This document shows positions 17,752 to 27,456 of a stretch of 64,000 nt of DNA, piece by piece. The position numbers were made by a program, and so were the translations under genes. Source of the DNA: Actinoplanes derwentensis. Lineage in GTDB: Bacteria; Actinomycetota; Actinomycetes; Mycobacteriales; Micromonosporaceae. The stretch's first letter is position 1. The number at the start of each line of letters is the position of its first letter. The DNA lies in assembly GCF_900104725.1 (NCBI RefSeq), contig NZ_LT629758.1:7526001-7590000 (forward strand), written 5' to 3'. The notes below the pieces were generated by a model, which was not told the origin of the DNA, searched no databases, and worked only from the letters and a program-made list of their open reading frames with translations.

Positions 17752-18711
17752 TTACAGCTCGACGAATGAAGCGATGAAGCGCTCGGCGTCCAGCGCCGCG
17801 GAACAGCCGGTGCCGGAGGCGGTGATGGCCTGCCGGTAGGTGTGGTCGACCAGGTCGCCGGCGGCGAACACACCGGGGACGTTGGTGCGGGTGCTGGGCG
17901 CGTCGACCTTCACGTAGCCCTCGTCGTCCAGCTCGACCTGGCCCTTGAACAGCTCGCTGCGCGGGTCGTGACCGATCGCCACGAAGACGCCGGTGACGTC
18001 GAGGACCTTGGTGTCGCCCGAGTTGACGTCACGGAGACGGACACCGACGACCTTGCCGTCGACGCCGAGGATCTCCTCGACGGCCGTGTTCCACTCGACC
18101 TTGATCTTCGGGTTGTCCAGGGCGCGCTTCTGCATGACCTTGCTGGCCCGGAAGCTGTCCCGGCGGTGCACGATGGTCACGGTCTCGGCGAACCGGGTGA
18201 GGAAGGTGGCCTCCTCCATCGCCGAGTCGCCGCCGCCGACGACCACGATGTGCTGGTTGCGGAAGAAGAAGCCGTCACAGGTGGCACACGACGACACGCC
18301 GTGGCCGAGCAACTCCTGCTCGCCGGGGACCCCGATCGGGCGCCACGCGGAACCGGTCGCCAGGATCACGGCGCGGGCGAAGAACTGCTGCTCGCCGACC
18401 CAGACCGTCTTCAGGCCCTCGGTGCCGGGCTCGGTGGGCTTGTCACCCAGCTCGACCCGGGTGACGTCGTCGGTCAGGAACTCGGCGCCGAATTTCTCCG
18501 CCTGGGCCCGCATGTTGTCCATCAGCTCGGGACCCATGATCCCGTCACGATGGCCCGGGAAGTTCTCCACCTCGGTGGTGGTCATCAGCGCACCACCGGA
18601 CTGCACGCCCTCGATCACCAGGGGCTTGAGCTCGGCCCGGGCCGCGTACAACGCCGCGGTGTAGCCCGACGGTCCGGAACCGATGATGATCAGATTGCGG
18701 ACCTCGTCCAC
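17752..18711 (-). CDS. trxB: Thioredoxin-disulfide reductase
   Basis: 319 residues. FAD-binding [16 protein letters not shown] at the N-terminus, the redox pair [15 protein letters not shown]-binding [16 protein letters not shown] with HRRD, and the C-terminal FAD motif [10 protein letters not shown]. It transfers electrons from NADPH to thioredoxin. I chose GTG 18711 (GAGGAGT upstream; [11 protein letters not shown]) over the longer frame to GTG 18759, which has no ribosome-binding site and would add 16 unusual residues. Confidence 0.95.
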   Translation of the reverse strand: MDEVRNLIIIGSGPSGYTAALYAARAELKPLVIEGVQSGGALMTTTEVENFPGHRDGIMGPELMDNMRAQAEKFGAEFLTDDVTRVELGDKPTEPGTEGLKTVWVGEQQFFARAVILATGSAWRPIGVPGEQELLGHGVSSCATCDGFFFRNQHIVVVGGGDSAMEEATFLTRFAETVTIVHRRDSFRASKVMQKRALDNPKIKVEWNTAVEEILGVDGKVVGVRLRDVNSGDTKVLDVTGVFVAIGHDPRSELFKGQVELDDEGYVKVDAPSTRTNVPGVFAAGDLVDHTYRQAITASGTGCSAALDAERFIASFVEL

Positions 18712-18835
18712 TGCCGACTCCTCAGTCTGTTTTCCGCCGAACGAATAGGCCGGCGACACTGCACGCTAGAACGTCATGCTGGCATTCGCCATTCCCCCGG
18801 GCAGGCTGGTGTCCGACCTCACGCGGGGGATGCGG

Positions 18836-19690
18836 TCAGCGTACCGGGAGTTTCCGGACGGTGTCGGCGCCCGCACCGGGCACGCCGCACTCAGGTCCCA
18901 CCGCCCACACCCACAGACCGTTGGCGGCACTGAACCGGACGATCACCGCGGGTTTCCCGTCGAACAGGGCGTAGTCCACGCCCTCGACCGTGATCGTGCC
19001 GCCGCTGTTCTCCGTGGTGATCGCTTCGACGCAGGCCATCAGCTCGGCCGCGTCGTCCAGCCGGCCCAGCGCGCTGTTCTTCAGCGCTGTCGCCCTGGTC
19101 TTGTCGGGGGCGCTGATGCCGGTCTCCCCGGAGGCCATCGTCGAGCCCATCGGGACCTCGGTCAGGGTCGCCACGGTGTAGTCCATGCCGCTGCTGGTCA
19201 CCGCGAACGGCAGGCCCGCCTCAGCGGCGCCCTCGGCGACGGCCGCGGACGAGGCGGTGTCGTTGCTGTTGTCCATCGGCTGGTTCGCCACCCACCAGCT
19301 GGCCCCGAAACCCGCGAACGCGAGCACTGCGGCGGCCACGGTGAGCGGCGCGGCCCACCGCCGGGCCCGTCGACGGCTGTCCAGATCAACGACCTTGGCG
19401 GGTACGTCCGGAGCCGGCACTTCCCGGGGCTCTGCCGCGATGGCGGGTGCCCTCAGTAGGGTGTCCAGCCGGTCCGCCAGGTCATCAGGCATCGGCTCCG
19501 GATCGAACGCCTCCAGCGCGCCGCCGACCGCGGCCATCGCCGGTGCCAGCGCCTCGAACGAGGCCCGCCACACCGGGTCCCCGGCCACCAGTGTGGCCAC
19601 CCGCTCCTGGTCGGGAGTGCCGTCCAGAGCGCCACCGACGAAGTCGGCGAGCAGGTCGAAGTCGACCCCCTCGAACTCGGCGCCCGTCAC
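18836..19690 (-). CDS. Anti-sigma-M-like membrane protein
   Basis: 284 residues from GTG 19690. The N-terminal cytoplasmic part (DLLADFVGGALDG, VWRASFEALAPAM) looks like an anti-sigma domain. One membrane segment follows (WAAPLTVAAAVLAFAGFGAS), then an extracytoplasmic domain of about 160 residues (TSSGMDYTVATL, ACVEAITTENSGGTITVEGV, VWAVGPECG). It overlaps the sigM stop by 4 bp. The same pair exists in mycobacteria (Rv3911-Rv3912), where the second protein binds SigM. The zinc-coordinating HxxxCxxC of ZAS anti-sigmas is not seen. Confidence 0.85.
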   Translation of the reverse strand: MTGAEFEGVDFDLLADFVGGALDGTPDQERVATLVAGDPVWRASFEALAPAMAAVGGALEAFDPEPMPDDLADRLDTLLRAPAIAAEPREVPAPDVPAKVVDLDSRRRARRWAAPLTVAAAVLAFAGFGASWWVANQPMDNSNDTASSAAVAEGAAEAGLPFAVTSSGMDYTVATLTEVPMGSTMASGETGISAPDKTRATALKNSALGRLDDAAELMACVEAITTENSGGTITVEGVDYALFDGKPAVIVRFSAANGLWVWAVGPECGVPGAGADTVRKLPVR

Positions 19691-20349
19691 CGCGGCTCCC
19701 TCCGATCAGACCCGGTCGGCAGCGTTGTCGCCGCCTCCGACCTGGATGAGACGGTCCCGCCGTCGTTTCGGTTCCCGCGCAGATATCCCAGGGTCATCGC
19801 CATCCGGGCGCGGCCACGAGCGCACCGGCTCTTGACCGTGCCCTCCGCCACGCCGAGCATCTCGGCCGCCTCGGCCACCCCGTAACCCTGCACGTCCACC
19901 AGCACGATCGCGGCCCGTTGATCGACCGGTAGAGCGGCCAGCGCGTCCCGTACCACCAGCACGGTGTCCTGATCGGGGGCGGGCGCCACCGGTTCGGGAC
20001 CGGTGAGGTGGTCGTCGTCCCGGTTGCCGTCCGGCAGCGGCACGGTCGGGTGGGCCTGCCGGCGGCGCAGCCGGTCCAGGCAGGCGTTCACCACGATCCG
20101 GTGCAGCCAGGTCGTGACTGCCGCGTCGCCGCGGAACTTGGCGGCGTTGCGGTGTGCGTTGAGTAACGCGTCCTGGACCGCGTCAGCGGCCTCCTCGCGG
20201 TCACCGACGGTCCGTAGTGCCACCGCCCAGAGCCGGTCCCGATGGCGGCGCACCAGCTCGGCGAACGCGTCCGGATCACCCTCGACATGGGCACGCACCA
20301 GCTCGGCGTCGGTCGGCGCCGAGCTGGGTGGCCCATCGCGGAGAGTCAC
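19687..20349 (-). CDS. sigM: ECF RNA polymerase sigma factor SigM
   Basis: 220 residues from GTG 20349. Sigma region 2 is FAELVRRHRDRLWAVALRTV, VQDALLNAHRNAAKFRGDA and WLHRIVVNACLDRLRRR. Region 4 is LAALPVDQRAAIVLVDVQGY and VAEGTVKSRCARGRARM. It directs RNA polymerase to a stress regulon and is held by the overlapping anti-sigma gene. Location next to murJ, trxBA and cwlM matches the conserved SigM locus. The C-terminal 30 residues are polar with no recognisable domain. Confidence 0.92.
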   Translation of the reverse strand: MTLRDGPPSSAPTDAELVRAHVEGDPDAFAELVRRHRDRLWAVALRTVGDREEAADAVQDALLNAHRNAAKFRGDAAVTTWLHRIVVNACLDRLRRRQAHPTVPLPDGNRDDDHLTGPEPVAPAPDQDTVLVVRDALAALPVDQRAAIVLVDVQGYGVAEAAEMLGVAEGTVKSRCARGRARMAMTLGYLRGNRNDGGTVSSRSEAATTLPTGSDRREPR

Positions 20350-20386
20350 GTCAGCAATCTAATGCACCTGGGCGGATGCCGAGGTC

Positions 20387-21934
20387 TCAGTATCCGTACA
20401 CCTCGATCTCGTTCACACTGACCTTGTAGCCGCTGCCCTCTTCGCTCGGCGGGAGCGAAGTGAGGAAGACCAGGACGTACTGGTACTTCGCGTTCGGGTC
20501 GAAGCCGTTGATGATCGAGTCGGTGCCGGTGGTCTTCTCCGGCTTCTCGTCGGAGAGCGACTTGTAGTCCTTGAGCAGCTTCTTGTCGCCGTTGCTGCTG
20601 TCACCGGGGTCCGACGAACCGGTCCGGACGTCCATCGTCACGCCCGGCACCGACGTGGTCACCCTGACGTCGGAGAGAGCGCGGGGCTCGCCCAGGTTGA
20701 TCAGGATGCCCATACCTTCCTTCGTGTTACCGAAGTTCGGGGCGCCGCGGAAGGTCTGCGTGGACCAGCCGGTGTTCTTGTCGCCGTCGACGGTCAGTTT
20801 CGCCTCGTCGGCATCAGTGCGGCTGCCGGGCGGCGCGTCGACCAGCCGCACCATGTCGCCGGTGATCTTGAGTTTCTCCGGGATGGCCGGCGGTGCGACC
20901 GCCTCACCGTCGTCACCGGCGGGCGTGGTGGCCGAGGTGTCAGCGCCGGCGGTGTTGTCGCTGCTCGTCCCGGTGATGGCACGGATGCCGAAGACCAGGC
21001 CGATGATCGCGATGACGATCAGCGCGCCGACCCCGATCATGATTTTCGGGGCGCTGCGGGACGGTTCGCTCGACGACGAGCCGCCACTCTGCATGAAGCG
21101 GAGCGGGCCGGCATCCTCGTACTCGTCGTCCTCGGCGGCGGCCGCGTCCAGCCGGCCCAGCTCCGCGGTCAGCGCGTCGGAGGCCGGTGCCGCGACCCGG
21201 CGGTCGAGCAGGTCCATGGTCAGATCGTCGAGGTACGCCGGAACACCGGCCCGGATCTGACGTGGAGCCGCCGGGTTGCCGACGTTGTCCCGGTTCGCGT
21301 CGGTCAGTGCGGAATTCCCGACCTCGGCGTGCGGCCAGTGGCCGGTCAGCGCGAAGTAGAGGATCCCGCCGACCGCGCGGACGTCGCCCTCGACCGTGTC
21401 GGACGAGTCGGCGCGCGCGTCGGCCAGGACCACCCGGTTGTCGTCGGCGATCAGGATGCTGCCCGGGTGCACGTTGCCGTGCACCATGCCGGTGGCGTGC
21501 ACCGCGGTGAGCGCGTCGGCCACCGAATGCGCGATCGAGATCGCCCGGGCCGGATCGAGCGGGCCCTCGGTGGCGATCAGATCCCGCAGCGACTCGCCGT
21601 CGACCCACTCACGGACCACATAGGCCCGTTGGTCCTCGTCGATCGCGTCGTAGACGCCGACCAGGTTGGGGTGGATCACCCGGCTCGCGGCGACCGCGGC
21701 CTGGAGCATTTCGGTGGCGGAGTCCCCGCCCGGGTGCCGGAGCACGACGGCGACCGACCGCCGGAGGATCACATCGATGCCTCGCCACACCTGCCGGCCG
21801 GCACTGTCATTGTTGACGTGCTCTTCCAGCTGGTAGCGCTCGGCCAGGATCTCACCAGCGGTGGGGGCACCGAAGGTCAAGACCGGTCCGGCCTCGTCGG
21901 CCGCGGTCTCGTGGCCTTCGCCGACCTGGGTCAC
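20387..21934 (-). CDS. Membrane pseudokinase with extracellular discoidin-like domain
   Basis: 515 residues from GTG 21934 (GGAGGACTG upstream). Residues 30-260 are a Ser/Thr kinase fold, but the catalytic residues are gone: the HRD loop is MVHGNVHPGSILIADDN, the DFG position reads VLADARAD, and the ATP-binding Lys is replaced in VAVVLRHPG. There is one transmembrane helix (KIMIGVGALIVIAIIGLVFG) and an extracellular beta-rich domain (WSTQTFRGAPNFGNTKEG, YQYVLVFLTSLPP, VSVNEIEVYGY) like a discoidin/carbohydrate-binding fold. In mycobacteria this pseudokinase is fused to MurJ (Rv3910) and binds FhaA; here it is a separate gene after murJ. Confidence 0.88.
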   Translation of the reverse strand: MTQVGEGHETAADEAGPVLTFGAPTAGEILAERYQLEEHVNNDSAGRQVWRGIDVILRRSVAVVLRHPGGDSATEMLQAAVAASRVIHPNLVGVYDAIDEDQRAYVVREWVDGESLRDLIATEGPLDPARAISIAHSVADALTAVHATGMVHGNVHPGSILIADDNRVVLADARADSSDTVEGDVRAVGGILYFALTGHWPHAEVGNSALTDANRDNVGNPAAPRQIRAGVPAYLDDLTMDLLDRRVAAPASDALTAELGRLDAAAAEDDEYEDAGPLRFMQSGGSSSSEPSRSAPKIMIGVGALIVIAIIGLVFGIRAITGTSSDNTAGADTSATTPAGDDGEAVAPPAIPEKLKITGDMVRLVDAPPGSRTDADEAKLTVDGDKNTGWSTQTFRGAPNFGNTKEGMGILINLGEPRALSDVRVTTSVPGVTMDVRTGSSDPGDSSNGDKKLLKDYKSLSDEKPEKTTGTDSIINGFDPNAKYQYVLVFLTSLPPSEEGSGYKVSVNEIEVYGY

Positions 21935-22203
21935 CAGTCCTCCCTAGGTGGTGCATTCCGTGGTGCCGGATGACTGGACGCCTTATTCACTGGAGCCTCG
22001 TTCACTGAATCAGTGTCCCGGCACATAGGTCTCGTCGCACGGGACGATGCTCCCGCGTACATGACGACACCGACCATACCCGCACGGGGCCACGCTCCGG
22101 CAGGTCGTCCCCCCGGCGCGGCAGCGGTGTCGAACCCGGCCAACCGGGCGAATCGGTGACTCGACCGCCCGGAATCACCTGTTCAGGACAGTTGCTCCGG
22201 AGA

Positions 22204-23940
22204 TCAGCGACCGATCTTCCGGCGCACCATCCCGACCACCTGACTGACCTCGTGAACCCGCAGCAGCAGGGCGGTTCCCAGATAGGCGACCAGGATCACC
22301 ACTCCGCCGACCGCGAGCTGGGTGATCGCCTCGATCCGGCCGTCCGGCGCACCCGAGCCCGGGAGCAGCCGGACCACCAGGTAGGCGACGCCGGCCGCGA
22401 CCCCGGCGGCGACCGCGACCCGGAGCAGCGACGTGAACACCGAGCCGAGACTGAGCCGGCCGATCCGGCGCCGCAGGACGGCCAGCGAGATCAGCGCGGA
22501 CACCAGATAGGAGACGCCGTTGGCCGCGGTCATGCCGGCCGCGATCAGCGACTGGTTCAGGATCGCGGCGAGAATGAAGTAGCCGGCGATCCGGACCGCG
22601 ACCACCGGCAGGTTGATCAGCGCGGCCGTCTTGTTGCCCTGCAGCGCGTAGAAGGCGTTGGTGCAGAGGAAGCTGATCGACAGCGGCAGCACCGCGAACG
22701 CGGCCACGGTCAGCACGGTGCCCATGGCCAGCGCGTCGTCGTTGGTGATCCGCCCGCCCTGGAAGAGGAAGACCGCGATCGGTTTGCTGAGGACGGCGTA
22801 GACCACCACGATCGGGGCGAGAGCCGCGGCGACCAGCTTGATGCCGCGGGTCAACTCCTCGCTGACCTCGTGGAACCGGCCGTCGGCGGCGGCCGCGCTC
22901 ATCTTGGGCAGCAGCGCGGTCATCACCGAGACGCCGATGATGCCGTGCGCCATCATCATCAGCAGGAAGACGTTGTTGAAGGCCTGGGCGCCGGGGTTGG
23001 TCGTCCCCTCGGCCCCGTTCAGGGTCCGGATCAGTGCGAAGACCGCGATCTGGTTGGCGCCCACGTAGCAGAGCATCCAACCGGCCAGCCGGCCGATCTC
23101 GCCGAGCCCGAGCGCCCGCGGGTTCCAGCGCCAGGCCCAGTGGAAACCGACCTTGCGCAGGGCCGGCAGCAGGCCGATCGCCTGGACCACCATGCCGAGC
23201 AGGGTCCCGCCGCCGATCAGCGCGATCTGGGCGCCGGTGATGTTCTCCGCCGTCAGCGCCTTCTCGGTGCCGTAGATCAGCAGGAACGCCCCGCACACCG
23301 CGATGACCACGATGTTGTTGAGGATCGGTGCCCACATCGGTGCGGCGAAGTGGCCCCGGACGTTCAGCACCGCGCCGATCAGTGCCGACAATCCGGTGAA
23401 GAAGATGATCGGCAGGATCAGGTACGCGAAGTTCGTGACCAGGTCCCGGAAGGCCGGACTGGTCTTGTCACTGCTCGTCTGGATCGCGGTGATCAGCGGG
23501 GCGGCGAGCACCACCAGGACGGTGGCCAGGCCGAGCATGACCACGGCGAAGGAGAGCAGCCGCTGGGTGAACTCCTGACCGCCGTCCGGGTCGGACTTGC
23601 GCCGCCGGACCAGCAGCGGGATCAGCACGCTGGAGAGGACGCCGCCGAGCAGCAGTTCGTAGATCTGGCCGGGCAGGAACTGGGCGCCGGTGTAGGCGTC
23701 ACCGACCGCCTTGCCGAGGGCCATGCCGATCAGCGCGTTCCGGACGAAACCGATCACCCGGCTGACCAGGCTGCCGATCGCCATGATCGCGCTCTGCCCG
23801 GCCGTACTGCCGCTGCTCTGTTGTTCCGGTTGTCCGGGGGTGTCGGCGGGACCGTCCACGGACATGACGGTCACACCCTCTTGTCCCGCGGGTTCACCGT
23901 CCGGTGCCGCGTGCGTGCTGCGGTACAGGCCGCCGTTCAC
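22204..23940 (-). CDS. murJ: Lipid II flippase MurJ (MviN family)
   Basis: 578 residues from GTG 23940 (GGAGG upstream). A 50-residue polar leader is followed by about 14 hydrophobic segments. Typical MurJ sequence: GSLVSRVIGFVRNALIGMALG, GQIYELLLGGVLSSVLIPLL, AAPMWAPILNNIVVI, MMAHGIIGVSVMTALLPKMS, and NAFYALQGNKTAALINLPVV. MurJ moves lipid II across the cytoplasmic membrane. It ends at the membrane without the pseudokinase domain seen in the mycobacterial homologue; that domain is the next gene, 269 bp downstream. Confidence 0.94.
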   Translation of the reverse strand: MNGGLYRSTHAAPDGEPAGQEGVTVMSVDGPADTPGQPEQQSSGSTAGQSAIMAIGSLVSRVIGFVRNALIGMALGKAVGDAYTGAQFLPGQIYELLLGGVLSSVLIPLLVRRRKSDPDGGQEFTQRLLSFAVVMLGLATVLVVLAAPLITAIQTSSDKTSPAFRDLVTNFAYLILPIIFFTGLSALIGAVLNVRGHFAAPMWAPILNNIVVIAVCGAFLLIYGTEKALTAENITGAQIALIGGGTLLGMVVQAIGLLPALRKVGFHWAWRWNPRALGLGEIGRLAGWMLCYVGANQIAVFALIRTLNGAEGTTNPGAQAFNNVFLLMMMAHGIIGVSVMTALLPKMSAAAADGRFHEVSEELTRGIKLVAAALAPIVVVYAVLSKPIAVFLFQGGRITNDDALAMGTVLTVAAFAVLPLSISFLCTNAFYALQGNKTAALINLPVVAVRIAGYFILAAILNQSLIAAGMTAANGVSYLVSALISLAVLRRRIGRLSLGSVFTSLLRVAVAAGVAAGVAYLVVRLLPGSGAPDGRIEAITQLAVGGVVILVAYLGTALLLRVHEVSQVVGMVRRKIGR

Positions 23941-23989
23941 CAAGCCTCCCGAGGGCTACCGATGTTGCAGCCACCTTAAAGCGCAAATG

Positions 23990-24868
23990 TCACACGTGGT
24001 GACGCAGGAGGGTGCCGGGCTCGGCTCCGGCCAGGGTCTCCACCATCCAGCATGCCTCCAGCGGAACCAGAGGCTCACTCAGCGCATCCAGAACCGTCGG
24101 ATGGTCACAGCCCGCCGCGGTCAGGACATCGAGCAGAGCGGGTACCGCGGACAGGTCACCGGAGCGGGCGATCTCCCCGGCCAGTGGGGCTGCCGACACG
24201 TACTCCGCCTGGTCGGGAAGACGGGTGAGGGCGGCACTCGTACGACGTACCAGAAAGGAAAGGTCCTCATGGGGGAACCGCTCGTCCACGCGGACCTGGA
24301 GCGACGCGAACGCCGGGGCACTCAGAGCCGCGATGGCGGCCTCGTCGAGGACCTGCGGCGACGGCGCCGGGGGTGCCGGCCACCACTGCTCGCCGGCGAA
24401 GAGCGGCAGCGGCGTCTGCTCCGGACCGGACGGGGCCACCACCGGGACCTCCCGGCGCAGCGACCGGTACGCCGCCTCCCGCACCGCCGCGATCGCCGTC
24501 AGATCGTCCTCTGCGCCGGCCGGTGCGAACGGTGCGAGCAACGCCACCACCAGACCCGGATGTGGCAGCAGCGGGTCGTCCAGGGCGATCACCCGGGCGA
24601 AGGACTCCAGCTCCCACCAGCGCAGCGCCGCGGGGTACGGCCCACCGGCCGGCGCCCAGCCCAGCTGCACGGGCTCGCTGGAGGCGGGCACTCGCAGACC
24701 GAGCGTCCGGTCGCCGGACGGCAGATCGATGCCGAGCACCAGGGAGTAGCCGGCGATCACCGGAAACGTCACGCGCACCTGGGCCGGAAGTTCATCCGTG
24801 CCGGTCAGCCCGCCGGTCCAGAAGTCGGGGTCCACGATCAGGCGCTGCAGCGCCTCGGAAACGGGCAT
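23990..24868 (-). CDS. Hypothetical protein, conserved position upstream of murJ
   Basis: 292 residues from ATG 24868 (AGGATGG upstream). I do not recognise a domain. The N-terminal part (MPVSEALQRLIVDPDFWTGG) and a middle block (AALRWWELESFARVIALDDP) look globular. A Pro-rich linker (GEQWWPAPPAPSPQVLDEA) precedes a helical C-terminus. No signal peptide or membrane segment. It lies 49 bp upstream of murJ on the same strand and diverges from the CCA-adding enzyme gene, so it may be co-transcribed with murJ. Confidence 0.75.
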   Translation of the reverse strand: MPVSEALQRLIVDPDFWTGGLTGTDELPAQVRVTFPVIAGYSLVLGIDLPSGDRTLGLRVPASSEPVQLGWAPAGGPYPAALRWWELESFARVIALDDPLLPHPGLVVALLAPFAPAGAEDDLTAIAAVREAAYRSLRREVPVVAPSGPEQTPLPLFAGEQWWPAPPAPSPQVLDEAAIAALSAPAFASLQVRVDERFPHEDLSFLVRRTSAALTRLPDQAEYVSAAPLAGEIARSGDLSAVPALLDVLTAAGCDHPTVLDALSEPLVPLEACWMVETLAGAEPGTLLRHHV

Positions 24869-24925
24869 CCGACCATCCTGCCCGGCGGTAACTCTCCCCG
24901 CTAATGCGGATACCCTGGTAATCCC

Positions 24926-26356
24926 ATGTCTGTCTTGAACTCCGCCCAGCAGAAAGCGGTAGCCGAGTTGCTCCGCGTGTCCCCCGTCGCCGATGAGCTC
25001 GGGCGGAGGTTCGCCGACGCCGGCCACGAGCTGCACCTGGTCGGCGGCTCGGTCCGGGACGCGTTGCTCGACAGTCTCGGCGACGACCTCGACTTCTGCA
25101 CCGATGCGCGGCCCGAGCAGACCCTTGAAGTGATCAACGGCTGGGCCGACGCGATCTGGGAGACCGGGCGCGATTTCGGCACGATCGGCATCCAGAAGAA
25201 CGGGTTGCGGATCGAGATCACCACGTACCGGGCGGAAGCCTATGACGGGGTGACCCGGAACCCGGTGGTCTCCTACGGCACGTCGCTGCACGACGACCTG
25301 TCCCGGCGCGACTTCACCATCAACGCGATGGCCGTCTCGGTGCCGGGGCACGAGTTCACCGACCCGTTCGGCGGGCTCGACGACCTCGCGGCCCGGATCA
25401 TCCGGACCCCGGCGGCGCCCGCGCAGTCGTTCGGTGACGATCCGCTGCGGATGCTGCGGGCCGCCCGGTTCGCCGCGAAACTACGGTTCACCGTGGACGA
25501 GCCGGTCATCGCCGCGATGCGGGATATGGCCGCCGACCTGGACCGGATCACCGCGGAACGGATCCGGGACGAGTTCACCAAACTGATGTGCGCCGTCGAC
25601 CCGCTCACCGGTCTGCGGCTGCTCGTCGACACCGGGCTCGCCGACCGTTTCCTGCCGGAGATCGCCGGGCTCAAGCTGGAGATCGACGAGCACGCCCAGC
25701 ACAAGGACGTCTACGAGCACACGCTGATCGTGGTCAGCAACGCGATGCGCCTCGAAGGTGACGAGAGCCCCGACTTCGTGCTGCGGATGGCCGCGTTGAT
25801 GCACGACGTCGGCAAGCCCGCCACCAAGGCCGTCGGCCGGGACAGCCGGGTCAGTTTCCACCACCACGAGGTGGTCGGCGCGCGGCTCACCAAGCAGCGG
25901 ATGAAAGCCCTCAAATACCCCAAGGACGTGACCACCGAGGTGGTCGGTCTGGTCGCCCTTCACCTGCGATTTTATGGGTACGGGCGGGGTGAGTGGACCG
26001 ACTCGGCGGTGCGCCGTTACGTGACCGACGCCGGGCCGCTGCTCGACCGGCTGCACAAGCTGACCCGCTCCGACGTCACCACCCGTAACCGGCGTAAGGC
26101 CGCCGGGCTGGCCGCCGACTACGACGCCCTGGAAGAACGGATCGACCGGATCGCGGCCGAGGAGGACCTGGCCAAGGTCCGACCCGACCTGGACGGCAAC
26201 GCGATCATGGAGCTGCTCGGGGTGCCGCCCGGCCCGATCGTCGGCCAGGCGTGGCGCCACCTGAAGGAGCTCCGGCTCGACCGGGGGCCGCTGGACCGCG
26301 ACGAGGCCGAGGCGGAACTCATCAAGTGGGCCCGCGAGCAGGGCCACATCGCCTAA
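24926..26356 (+). CDS. cca: CCA tRNA nucleotidyltransferase
   Basis: 476 residues, actinobacterial CCA-adding enzyme/poly(A)-polymerase-like (pcnA in mycobacteria). The nucleotidyltransferase head includes HLVGGSVRDALLD and DDLDFCTDARPEQ, with DLSRRDFTINAMAV and DDPLRMLRAARFAAKL. An HD domain follows (LMHDVGKPATK, HHHEVVGARL, VALHLRFYGYG). It adds or repairs the 3' CCA of tRNAs. It overlaps the converging sigma-factor partner by 4 bp. Confidence 0.95.
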   Translation: MSVLNSAQQKAVAELLRVSPVADELGRRFADAGHELHLVGGSVRDALLDSLGDDLDFCTDARPEQTLEVINGWADAIWETGRDFGTIGIQKNGLRIEITTYRAEAYDGVTRNPVVSYGTSLHDDLSRRDFTINAMAVSVPGHEFTDPFGGLDDLAARIIRTPAAPAQSFGDDPLRMLRAARFAAKLRFTVDEPVIAAMRDMAADLDRITAERIRDEFTKLMCAVDPLTGLRLLVDTGLADRFLPEIAGLKLEIDEHAQHKDVYEHTLIVVSNAMRLEGDESPDFVLRMAALMHDVGKPATKAVGRDSRVSFHHHEVVGARLTKQRMKALKYPKDVTTEVVGLVALHLRFYGYGRGEWTDSAVRRYVTDAGPLLDRLHKLTRSDVTTRNRRKAAGLAADYDALEERIDRIAAEEDLAKVRPDLDGNAIMELLGVPPGPIVGQAWRHLKELRLDRGPLDRDEAEAELIKWAREQGHIA

Positions 26357-27456
26357 GGCCGGCCCACGCTCAGCTCCCGGCCGGCGAAGTCGTCCGGCAG
26401 GACCTGGGATTCGAGCAGGGTGCCCGCGGTGTCGTACACCTCGGCCTCGGTCTGCCCGATGGCGAGGATCCGGCCGTCCGGCAGGAAGTGCACGTTCCGG
26501 CCGGGGACCGTGCCGACGTTCCGGCCGGTCCGGACGTCGGCGACGACGGTCGGGATCCCGTTGAACTTCTTGTTCCGGACCAGCACGTACCGGCCGTCGG
26601 GCGACCAGGCGTCGGTGCCGATCGGGACACCCGGCACCGGCAGGGTCCGGAGCTTCTTCCCGGTCGCCGCGGAGTAGACGACCACGTCCTTGACCGTGTC
26701 GGGCTCCGACTCCGACTGCGGGACGTCCGGATCTACCCGGGCCAGCGCGATCTCCGCGCCGTTCGGCAGCCAGGTGAAGAAGCAGTAATCCGGGCAGGTC
26801 GACATCGCCGCGCTGGAGTCCACCTCGACGCGCTCGCCGGTCGCAGCGGTCCAGATCGTGTACTGCTCCATCCCGTTCGACAGCACCCGCGTGCCGTCCG
26901 GCGACCACTGCGGATCTCCGGAGCCACCGGTACTGACCGCTCGGGGCGTGCTTCCCTCGCCGTCGAGAGCCAGCAGGTTGCTGCTGCCGTCGGAGACGAT
27001 CGCGGTCGAACCGGTGGGAGCGCCCCAGACCGTGTAGTAGTCCCAGGGGCTCGCCCAGTAACCACCGGTCTTCCGATCGAGGATCACGTTGCCGTCCTGA
27101 ACGGTCTTGCCCGCCGGTTCCTCCGAACCCACGTTCGTTCTGGTCAAAGCGGTGACGATCAGTCCGCCGGGCAGTCGGTAGGGCTGTTTCCACCAGTCAC
27201 CCACCGGTTTCGCCGCGGTGATCGACGGCTGCGGGCCGGGTGTGGTCGGCAGCACCGGCGACTTCTCCCGGAACACCACGAAGGGGCTGGCGGCGGCCAG
27301 GACCAGAGCGAGCGCCGCGCCACCGATCGTGGCCCGGCGCCGCCGCCGGATCCGCCGTCCCCGGGCGCGGGCCACCCCGGCCAGGTCGAAGGGCCGCGGC
27401 GCGTCGGCGGCGAGATCCCGGACGGCTGCTCCCACGATCTCCTCCAGGTCTCTCAT
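26353..27456 (-). CDS. Membrane-anchored beta-propeller protein, putative anti-sigma partner
   Basis: 367 residues from ATG 27456 (GGAGGGG upstream). A short basic N-terminal domain (MRDLEEIVGAAVRDLAADA, then GRRIRRRRRATIGG) precedes one transmembrane helix. An extracytoplasmic domain carries WD40/TolB-like repeats (GDPQWSPDGTRVLSNG, GTDAWSPDGRYVLVRN, RNVHFLPDGRILAIGQ). It overlaps the stop of the sigma gene by 4 bp, as expected for a sigma/anti-sigma pair. The regulatory role is inferred from position; the ligand is unknown. Confidence 0.78.
   Translation of the reverse strand: MRDLEEIVGAAVRDLAADAPRPFDLAGVARARGRRIRRRRRATIGGAALALVLAAASPFVVFREKSPVLPTTPGPQPSITAAKPVGDWWKQPYRLPGGLIVTALTRTNVGSEEPAGKTVQDGNVILDRKTGGYWASPWDYYTVWGAPTGSTAIVSDGSSNLLALDGEGSTPRAVSTGGSGDPQWSPDGTRVLSNGMEQYTIWTAATGERVEVDSSAAMSTCPDYCFFTWLPNGAEIALARVDPDVPQSESEPDTVKDVVVYSAATGKKLRTLPVPGVPIGTDAWSPDGRYVLVRNKKFNGIPTVVADVRTGRNVGTVPGRNVHFLPDGRILAIGQTEAEVYDTAGTLLESQVLPDDFAGRELSVGRP

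Noticed and set aside
22156..23979. A 607-residue plus-strand frame opposite murJ, and similar long antisense frames elsewhere (e.g. 43308-44948)
   Set aside because: They are antisense shadows of high-GC genes with no domains of their own.
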